NCBI GenBank assembly: GCA_900547945.1
Contig: URIT01000124.1
Coordinates: 1-10,125, forward strand
DNA from: an uncultured bacterium
GTDB lineage: Bacteria > Verrucomicrobiota > Kiritimatiellia > RFP12 > UBA1067
Length of the DNA: 10,125 bases
Direction: 5' to 3'
Position numbers and translations under genes: made by a program. Positions 5,255 to 10,125 of this stretch are shown piece after piece. The notes beneath the pieces are model-generated. The model ran no database searches. It was not told the DNA's origin and saw only the letters and a list, made by a program, of their open reading frames with translations. Within the stretch, counting starts at the first letter, position 1; every line of letters begins with the position of its first letter.

Positions 5255-5774
5255 ACCAGCACACGTTGACGAGCGGCACCGACCACTGCGTGCGCGCGAA
5301 GTTCAGAATCCCGATCTGCACGCCGTCCATGCGCTCAACGTGGTTGACGAAGCCGATCTGGAGACCGCGCGCGCGCCCGCCCGCGTTGACGAGGCCGATC
5401 TGGAGGCCCGTCGCGGAGTCGGCCACGTTGCCGCACCAGTTCACCGCGATGCCGGCGAAGTCGCCCGCCTCCGAGAACGTCCCGAGGTCGAGGCCGTAGG
5501 TCCCCGCGTAGCGCCCCCAGCCGAGGTTCAGGCGCACGCCCTTGACCGTCGACTCGAAGTTCGGGAAGCTCCACGGCAGGAAGGTCAGGCCAATCGGCAC
5601 CTCGTAGGCCCGGTAGCCGTAGGCGTTTCCGCCGCCGCGCGCCACGAACACCACGTCCTGCGGGTTCTTTCCGAGGGCGTGGTCGTTCGCCACGCCCGTT
5701 CCAGGGGTCAACTGGGCGCATGCGGCCAGCGCCGCGCACGCCACAAGCGCCACCATGCTCTTCTTCATGTTCAT
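5253..5774 (-). CDS. LA_2272-like repeat lipoprotein
   Basis: This is a 173 aa lipoprotein. The signal peptide runs to a good lipobox (LAAC, Cys19, followed by Ala-Gln), predicting outer-membrane retention if Lol rules like those of E. coli apply. The mature part carries a run of about 15-residue repeats: GVRLNLGW (79-86), YGLDLGTF (93-100), FAGIAVNW (106-113), TGLQIGLVN (122-130), RGLQIGFVN (136-144) and DGVQIGILN (150-158). This GxQIGxxN pattern is that of the LA_2272-type surface repeat family known from Leptospira and many gut bacteria; it probably forms a beta-rich fold, role unknown. The protein is short, with the repeats reaching almost to the C-terminus (VPLVNVCW). The ATG at 5774 has GAAAGGAG (5781-5788) 6 bases upstream. 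It sits 27 bases after the tandem CsgG/LpoB-like gene and 11 bases before the COG3014 gene. Confidence 0.8.
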   Translation of the reverse strand: MNMKKSMVALVACAALAACAQLTPGTGVANDHALGKNPQDVVFVARGGGNAYGYRAYEVPIGLTFLPWSFPNFESTVKGVRLNLGWGRYAGTYGLDLGTFSEAGDFAGIAVNWCGNVADSATGLQIGLVNAGGRARGLQIGFVNHVERMDGVQIGILNFARTQWSVPLVNVCW

Positions 5775-5801
5775 GTCAGGCTCCTTTCTTCTCTTATTCC
5801 A

Positions 5802-7316
5802 TCAGAACCCGGCGTTCACCGGCTGGGCGACGGGAAGCGGCGGCGGCGGCGCGGGGTTCTTGGTGGCCTCTGCGGCGGCGGCCGCGCGCGCGGCCTGTAC
5901 GCGGGCGAAGTCGGCGGGCGCCAGGCGGCGCTGGATCGCATCCGCAATCGCCTGCGCCGCGGCGGCGCCGGAGGTCGACGAGAAGACCGGGGCCGTCAGC
6001 CCGGCGAACTGGGCGGCGTTGATCTGCACGGTGTCCGACCACGCGATCTCGGTCGTGGGGGCCATCACGCAGCGGAAGCGCACCTCGGCGAAGACGACGC
6101 TCGGCGGCGGCAGCGGCAGACCCGTCACGAAGTCGACGCCGGGGGAGGCCACGCTCGAAAACATCACCTCCGCGACGACGAGATAGTCCGTCGCGAGCTT
6201 GTTCGAGAGGCGGCACACGTCGTTGGGACTCGCGTTCGGGTCGTTCACGATGCGGTTGAGCTCGCGGTCGAGCTCGGGCCCGAAGGACCGGTCGAGGACG
6301 CGGAAGCTCCCCGTCTGCGTCAGGATGGTGTTGAGGTGGTCGGCCACGTCGTCCATCCACGTGCGCGTGGGCAGCGTCACGCCGAACACGTTCACGGCCT
6401 GGTACTTCGAGCAGAACGGGGCCACCGCGATGCTGGGCTTCTTCACGGGGTAGACGGACGCGGCGGGCGCCGAGACCTCGGCGGTGGGAGCCGCCACGGC
6501 AGCGGGCGCGGGGGCCACGGGAGCCGGCGCCGGGACGGCGAACGGCTCGGCGTTCTCGTAGAAGCGCAGGCCGTCCTTCACCTTCGCCTTGCCGGAGAGG
6601 AGGCGGGCCGTGGACGTGTTCTTACCCACGTCGACCACCTCGCACACGCCCACGGTCTTCTCCTTGAAGACCTTCTCGCCCGTGTCGTCGTCCACGATCG
6701 CCTCGCGCCGGCGGATCTCGTACCGCTCGCCCTTGTTCAGGAAGTCCGCGCCGTAGCTGAGCGTGAGATCCTCGGGATCCTCCGCGTCCATGAGGTACAT
6801 CGGGTAGTCGCGCATGAGGATCGCGAGCGCCACGCGCTGGACGACGTAGACGAGCATGTCCTTCGGCGTCTGGCAGTACCGCACGACGCGCAGCGTCTCG
6901 GCCTCGTAGGGCTGCTGCGTGCGCAGGTCGTTCGCGCGCAGGGAAACCGTCGCGATGTACTCGGCGAGCGGCGTGTTCTGGATCGTCCGCGTCTTGCCGC
7001 TCCGCAGCATCTGCACGATCTCGCCGCGCATCGAGTAGCCGGCCGGCACGAGGTCGACCTTCGCGCCGAAGCCCTCCTCCCGCGCGGCGGTGTCGTAGGC
7101 GTCGCGGTCGAGGCACTTGTACTTGCGCGCCTGCACGAGCTTCGTCAGGAGGAGGTTGTCGATCCCCTCGAAGGCCGTGCGGTCAACACCCTGCTGGTAG
7201 GCGATCTTGTCCAGCACCAGAACCTTCTCCTTCGGCGCCGCCTGGGCCCCCTGGAGGGCGGCCCCCAGAAGGGCCGCCGCCAGGGCCAGCCTGCGGAAAC
7301 ATGTCGTCGTCGTCAT
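5802..7316 (-). CDS. Secreted protein with two CsgG/LpoB-like modules
   Basis: This is a 504 aa exported protein. A signal peptide ends near AQA-A (residues 24-27) and no lipobox is seen. Module 1 (about 29-190) has KVLVLDKIAY, a helix with LLLTKLVQARKYKCLDRDAYDTAARE (55-80), and a YIATVSLRAND strand (120-130). Residues 192-250 (FLNKGERYEIRRREAI, DDDTGEKVF, VGVCEVVDVGKNTSTARLLSG) look like the FlgT C-terminal beta-barrel domain. A Pro/Ala linker follows (259-290). Module 2 (294-470) has PSIAVAPF, a helix with LNTILTQTGSFRVLDRSFGPELDREL (328-353), TDYLVVAEV (376-384) and EIAWSDTVQI (423-432). The LDR/E pattern after an amphipathic helix is typical of CsgG/LpoB/TolB-N-like folds. The tail is Ala/Pro-rich. 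It lacks CsgG pore features that I can see. Start ATG 7316 has GAAAGGAA 6 bases upstream. A role in an envelope assembly with its LpoB-like neighbours is inferred. Confidence 0.75.
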   Translation of the reverse strand: MTTTTCFRRLALAAALLGAALQGAQAAPKEKVLVLDKIAYQQGVDRTAFEGIDNLLLTKLVQARKYKCLDRDAYDTAAREEGFGAKVDLVPAGYSMRGEIVQMLRSGKTRTIQNTPLAEYIATVSLRANDLRTQQPYEAETLRVVRYCQTPKDMLVYVVQRVALAILMRDYPMYLMDAEDPEDLTLSYGADFLNKGERYEIRRREAIVDDDTGEKVFKEKTVGVCEVVDVGKNTSTARLLSGKAKVKDGLRFYENAEPFAVPAPAPVAPAPAAVAAPTAEVSAPAASVYPVKKPSIAVAPFCSKYQAVNVFGVTLPTRTWMDDVADHLNTILTQTGSFRVLDRSFGPELDRELNRIVNDPNASPNDVCRLSNKLATDYLVVAEVMFSSVASPGVDFVTGLPLPPPSVVFAEVRFRCVMAPTTEIAWSDTVQINAAQFAGLTAPVFSSTSGAAAAQAIADAIQRRLAPADFARVQAARAAAAAEATKNPAPPPPLPVAQPVNAGF

Positions 7317-7350
7317 CGTCCGTTCCTTTCCCTTGTCGCGGCACCCGCGC

Positions 7351-8442
7351 TTATTCATCCGCCGTTTCGGCCGCAGCGGCCTTCTTCTTGAACACGAGCT
7401 TGACGGTCTTGGAGGGCGTCGCCTCGTCGATCACGACGATGCGCTTGACGGGCTTGCAGCCGTCGAGCGTCGCGACCACGGCGTGTTCCACCGCGAGGAC
7501 GCGCGTCGGCTCCTCCACGTCGACGTTCTTGCCGTCGACAAGCACCGTCACTTCGTCCTCATCGGTGCCGGCCGGGGTCTTCACCTTGAAGTTGAGCTCC
7601 GTCGTGAAGAAGGCGACGACCTCGTCGGCGATCTTCTCGCACACCGCGTCCACGAGCTTGCGCGCCGGATCCGACACCTCGCTCGCGACGACGTTGTTCA
7701 CGCGGCTGCTCCACGTGGCCGTGCCCTTGAACGCGAGCAGCACGTTCCCCTGGAGGTCGCGGACCTTTCCGACATAGGGCTGCGTGAACGTCGTGACCTT
7801 GACCTTCGTGCCCTTCGCGTTCACCGTGATCGTCTTCGCATCCTCCTCGCGGTCGCCAAGGGCGGCCGTGAGGATGCACGTCGCGCCCACGACGGCGCTC
7901 GCGTCCTTGCCGTTGATCGCCTGTTCGACCATGCCCATGTCCGCGTTCGAGCGGTCAATGACCTGCAGGAGCTTCCCGGCGCGGCGCGAAAGCGCGGCCT
8001 GGAGGTAGTCCTTGGCAAGCGGCACGTAGCGCGTCGCCGCGTCGGTGAGGATTTTCGTGCGCAGCTGGCGCAGAAGGCGCATGTTCGCGGCGTTCTCCTC
8101 CTCCACGCGCGACGTGGTGCGGATGTACTCCATCTTGCGCGTATTCCAGTTCAGGCGCACGACCTCGCTCTCGAGATCGGGGCGGGCGAGCTTGTCGCCT
8201 TCGGAGAGCGTCGGTGGCTTTTCGAGGTTGGTCTGCGGCTGCAGCTGCTCGCCGAGCCACTTGTCGACCTGCGTCATCGACTCGATCGTGCCGAAGCTCG
8301 CCACCATCAGGCGCAGCTGCTTGGGACCGGCCTTCGCGACGGCGAGCTGGGCGTCGGTCAGGCCCTCGTCCGCGCGGGCGGAGCAGCACATGCCGGCGGC
8401 CAGCGCGGCGGCAAGGAGGACATGGGGTTTGAGGATGTTCAT
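7351..8442 (-). CDS. Secreted protein, LpoB-like module plus PEGA-like end
   Basis: This is a 363 aa exported protein; the signal peptide MNILKPHVLLAAALAAGMCC probably ends at SARA-D (24|25). Residues 28-140 are mostly helical and charged and match nothing I know. Residues 140-280 follow the CsgG/LpoB pattern: YLQAALSRRAGKLLQVIDRSNADMGMVEQ (146-174), GATCILTAALGD (186-197), and GNVLLAFKGTATW (232-244) in the place of the GEIIWS strand. Residues 297-353 (DEVTVLVDGKNVDVEEPTR ... VKLVFKKK) resemble a PEGA domain, a small beta-sandwich often found at the end of envelope proteins. The module assignment is from motif spacing and is less certain than for the two neighbours. The ATG at 8442 has AGAAAGGAA 7 bases upstream. 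Gaps to both neighbours are 34 bases, so it is within the operon. Lys/Ala-rich C-terminal tail. Confidence 0.65.
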   Translation of the reverse strand: MNILKPHVLLAAALAAGMCCSARADEGLTDAQLAVAKAGPKQLRLMVASFGTIESMTQVDKWLGEQLQPQTNLEKPPTLSEGDKLARPDLESEVVRLNWNTRKMEYIRTTSRVEEENAANMRLLRQLRTKILTDAATRYVPLAKDYLQAALSRRAGKLLQVIDRSNADMGMVEQAINGKDASAVVGATCILTAALGDREEDAKTITVNAKGTKVKVTTFTQPYVGKVRDLQGNVLLAFKGTATWSSRVNNVVASEVSDPARKLVDAVCEKIADEVVAFFTTELNFKVKTPAGTDEDEVTVLVDGKNVDVEEPTRVLAVEHAVVATLDGCKPVKRIVVIDEATPSKTVKLVFKKKAAAAETADE

Positions 8443-8476
8443 GGCGGGATTCCTTTCTGTTTCAAGGGAGAAGAGG

Positions 8477-9058
8477 CTAGTTCATGGCATTGGCGCGGTC
8501 GACTTCCTTGCGCAGGGGAATGCGCTTCTGCCAAATGTCGAGGCCGCGCAGCTGCGCGTTCGGGTGGTAGGGCGAGCAGGTCATCGTGAGGTTGAGCGAG
8601 AACTCCTGGTAGATGTCGCCGTTGTCCTTGCGCATGTTCCGCTGCGTCAGGTGACCCACCAGCAAAAATTCCGGCGGCACGGCCATCTGACCGGTGGCGG
8701 CGACGGCGTTTGCCATCTGCTCGTTGTACACGATGAAGGAGCCGTGGTTCATGAGCTTCTCCTTCAGCGCGAGCGTCAGCGACTCCGCAAGCGGCTCGGC
8801 GGCGTTCCCGCGCGAGAGCGTGTCGACGACGAAAGGCTTCACGTTGATCACGCGCCGCCCGGCGCCCTGATGGTAGCGCGCGCTGGAGGCGTCGATGTTC
8901 TGGATGGCCTGCTTGATCGTCGCGTCGATGTCGTCCTGCGAAAAACCCGCGACGACCTCGGCGGTCGCGCCGGTCGGAATCACGCGCGACTGCGTCATGC
9001 AGCCCGTCAGGCAGGCAAGCGCGGCGCCCAACAGGGGGATATACGTCTTTGCGTTCAT
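8477..9058 (-). CDS. lpoB: LpoB-like penicillin-binding protein activator lipoprotein
   Basis: This 193 aa lipoprotein has signal peptide MNAKTYIPLLGAALACLTGC with lipobox LTGC and Cys20, followed by Met-Thr, which fits the outer membrane. The LpoB (PF13036, formerly YcfM) pattern follows: FSQDDIDATIKQAIQNI (39-55), RRVINVKPFVVDTLSRGNAAEPLAESLTLALKEKLMNHGSFIVYNEQ in outline (68-114), FLLVGHLTQR (131-140) and LDIWQKRIPLRKE (173-185). In E. coli LpoB crosses the periplasm to stimulate PBP1b; here the disordered Pro-rich stretch that gives that reach is absent, so its reach or partner may differ. The ATG at 9058 has AAGGAG 10 bases away; a TTG at 9064 lies 4 bases from it and adds two residues. 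It directly follows the YcfL-like gene, the order seen in E. coli. The symbol is given by family, not proven orthology. Confidence 0.8.
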   Translation of the reverse strand: MNAKTYIPLLGAALACLTGCMTQSRVIPTGATAEVVAGFSQDDIDATIKQAIQNIDASSARYHQGAGRRVINVKPFVVDTLSRGNAAEPLAESLTLALKEKLMNHGSFIVYNEQMANAVAATGQMAVPPEFLLVGHLTQRNMRKDNGDIYQEFSLNLTMTCSPYHPNAQLRGLDIWQKRIPLRKEVDRANAMN

Positions 9059-9109
9059 GTTCAACGTTCTCCTTCTTCTCTTTTCCCGTTTGATTTCGTC
9101 AGATCGTCC

Positions 9110-9493
9110 TCAGCGGCGCATCCGCCGCACGTAGAAGCGCATGTCGGCGGCGTCCATCCGGGGCGCGACGTCCTGAAGCGCGCGCACCTCCTTCGGCGCG
9201 ATCGCGACGCTCGTCCAGGTGAGGTCGTGCGCGTCGATCTCGATGCCGTTCGCGTCGAGCCACGCCACGCGCCACTCCACCCAGAGTTCGCGCGCCGTGT
9301 TGTTCACCACGTTCGCCTGGAACGTGCAGTAGGCGGACGTCCCCTTCGCGCAGCGCACGTCCGTCACGTAGAGGTCGTACCCCAGGTTCTCCGCAAGCGT
9401 CACGCGTCGGTCCATCGGCGGCAGCGGCGTCGAGACGCACCCCGTCAGCACAAGGGCCGCCGCCATTCCCAGCATTGCCAGCATCTTCTTCAT
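9110..9493 (-). CDS. ycfL: YcfL-like (DUF1425) lipoprotein
   Basis: This is a 127 aa lipoprotein: MKKMLAMLGMAAALVLTGC has lipobox LTGC, Cys19, then Val-Ser. The mature domain fits DUF1425/YcfL: an N-terminal strand (YDLYVTDVRC, 39-48), TFQANVVNNTARELWVEWRV (57-76) and AWLDANGIEID (77-87), in which the VNNT and W-D--G-E signature of the family is visible, then VAIAPKEVRALQDVAP (96-111) and the final strand MRFYVRR (118-124). The fold is expected to be a small immunoglobulin-like beta-sandwich; its biochemical role is unknown. In E. coli ycfL lies directly before lpoB, as here. The ATG at 9493 is fixed by AAAAGGAG (9499-9506) 5 bases upstream; an upstream extension to 9610 would cross the end of the preceding gene and is rejected. 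Confidence 0.85.
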   Translation of the reverse strand: MKKMLAMLGMAAALVLTGCVSTPLPPMDRRVTLAENLGYDLYVTDVRCAKGTSAYCTFQANVVNNTARELWVEWRVAWLDANGIEIDAHDLTWTSVAIAPKEVRALQDVAPRMDAADMRFYVRRMRR

Positions 9494-9527
9494 TTCGTCT
9501 CCTTTTGCCTCTTCGTTGATCTTCGTT

Positions 9528-10125
9528 TCAGTTATTCGGACTATCTGCTTGGCGCGCGGCGCGCGCCTTTCTGACAACCCAAAAATCGTCTTCTTCGCGG
9601 CGCACGTCAAAGCGCGCCCGCAGGTTCCACAGAAGCGCGGCGCGGTCCAGCGCCAGCACGGTCAGCTCCCTCCCCTTCTCGGAGAGGATCTTCACGTTCT
9701 TCGCCATCCCCCCCTGGGCAAGGGCATGCCGAACCTCGTCGAGCGATTCCGCGGCGATGACAACCTCCATCGGGGCATTCTCCCCCACGACCTCGATGCA
9801 GGAGCCGTGTTCCATCTGGTACACGTCCGTCTTCAGGAGGGCCCCGAGCGCCAGCGCCAACTGCCGCATCCTCTGCGTCGACGCGCGGAAGGAAAATTCC
9901 ACCCCCCACGCATCCACCGCACGGGCCATGGAGACATCGGGCAGCAGACGGAAGAGCAACGCATCGACCGCCGTGCGCGTCCGCCCGCGCACAAGTACGC
10001 GACAGTCGCGGGCGATGCCGGAATCGGGCGGAATCGCCTGCGGGACAAGGGGCTTGGGCTTCGAGACGGGCGGGCGCGGCGGCGGGTTCGGCGCGGCGGG
10101 CGCCACGGCGGGCGCGGGCGCGGCC
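9528..10125 (-). CDS. C-terminal part of an unknown protein (partial)
   Basis: The frame is open to the right edge of the window, so only the last 198 residues are seen and the start lies outside. The visible part begins with an Ala/Pro-rich linker (AAPAPAVAPAAPNPPPRPPVS in outline), typical of an extended segment between envelope domains. A folded domain of about 160 residues follows: RDCRVLVRGRTRTAVDALLFRLL, WGVEFSFRASTQRMRQLALALGALL, GSCIEVVGENAPMEVVIAAESLDEVRHAL, ELTVLALDRAALLWNLRARFDVRREEDDFWVVRKA in outline. I do not recognise the family; alternating strands and helices suggest an alpha/beta domain. It ends TGA at 9528, 34 bases before the YcfL gene, so it is the upstream member of the same operon. 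Its linker style resembles that of the two-module CsgG/LpoB-like protein. An internal GTG at 10106 should not be taken as the start. Confidence 0.7.
   Translation of the reverse strand, partial: AAPAPAVAPAAPNPPPRPPVSKPKPLVPQAIPPDSGIARDCRVLVRGRTRTAVDALLFRLLPDVSMARAVDAWGVEFSFRASTQRMRQLALALGALLKTDVYQMEHGSCIEVVGENAPMEVVIAAESLDEVRHALAQGGMAKNVKILSEKGRELTVLALDRAALLWNLRARFDVRREEDDFWVVRKARAARQADSPNN

Noticed and set aside
4057..5499. Plus-strand open frame (480 codons) opposite the COG3014 gene
   Set aside because: The minus strand matches a known family across its full length; this frame is its shadow.
5802..7316. Curli secretion operon (CsgG as the curlin pore)
   Set aside because: There is no CsgA, CsgB, CsgE or CsgF in view, the protein has two modules and no lipobox, and the pore-forming segments of CsgG are not visible. 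Only the CsgG/LpoB-like fold is proposed.
5226..7391. Long plus-strand open frame (721 codons)
   Set aside because: It is antisense to the two-module CsgG/LpoB-like gene and the LA_2272-like gene, both of which have signal peptides and good ribosome sites. The product is Arg/His/Val-rich without recognisable features.
7207..9574. Two overlapping plus-strand open frames (460 and 509 codons)
   Set aside because: They overlap each other in different frames and lie antisense to LpoB, YcfL and the PEGA-like gene.
9494..9610. N-terminal extension of the YcfL-like protein to 9610
   Set aside because: It would overlap the end of the preceding gene and put charged residues before a perfect lipoprotein signal peptide that has its own ribosome site.

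Overview
The window looks like a chromosomal segment of a high-GC, Gram-negative (diderm) bacterium. Six consecutive reading frames begin with a secretion signal, and four of those carry a lipobox. Most genes have strong AAGGAG-type ribosome binding sites. The long intergenic stretch carries CACGGAG-like and CGCCAAGA-like degenerate repeats and GC-rich inverted repeats, which I associate with Verrucomicrobiota/Kiritimatiellota-type genomes. That placement is an inference from style, not from a marker gene; the window has no rRNA or tRNA. All convincing genes lie on the minus strand, so transcription runs from high to low coordinates.

Region A (10125 to 3793) is an operon-like run of seven genes with gaps of 11 to 51 bases. 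In order of transcription they are: the 3' part of an unrecognised protein with an Ala/Pro linker; a YcfL/DUF1425 lipoprotein; an LpoB-like lipoprotein; a secreted protein with a probable CsgG/LpoB-like module and a PEGA-like C-terminus; a secreted protein with two CsgG/LpoB-like modules separated by an FlgT-C-like segment and a Pro/Ala linker; a lipoprotein with GLQIGLVN-type repeats (LA_2272-like); and a COG3014-type lipoprotein. The promoter must lie beyond the right edge. YcfL and LpoB are also neighbours in E. coli, where LpoB activates the peptidoglycan synthase PBP1b. The likely theme is therefore an outer-membrane lipoprotein complex acting on the envelope or cell wall. Four related CsgG/LpoB-like modules in three adjacent genes is the most notable protein-level observation.

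Region B (3792 to 3181) holds a short spacer with a GC-rich hairpin and a motif shared with the upstream region of the Sel1 gene. It is followed by a small secreted Gly/His/Tyr-rich protein of low complexity whose stop codon lies inside a strong hairpin.

Region C (3180 to 2074) is about 1.1 kb without a convincing gene. It holds a 127-base element with inverted termini (MITE-like), two 32-base palindromes of the same consensus, a related third palindrome with a longer loop, CACGGA-type degenerate repeats, and a degenerate tandem repeat.

Region D (2073 to 64) holds a Sel1-repeat protein followed 21 bases later by a protein of unknown function whose C-terminal region resembles uncharacterised gut-bacterial proteins I have seen but cannot name.
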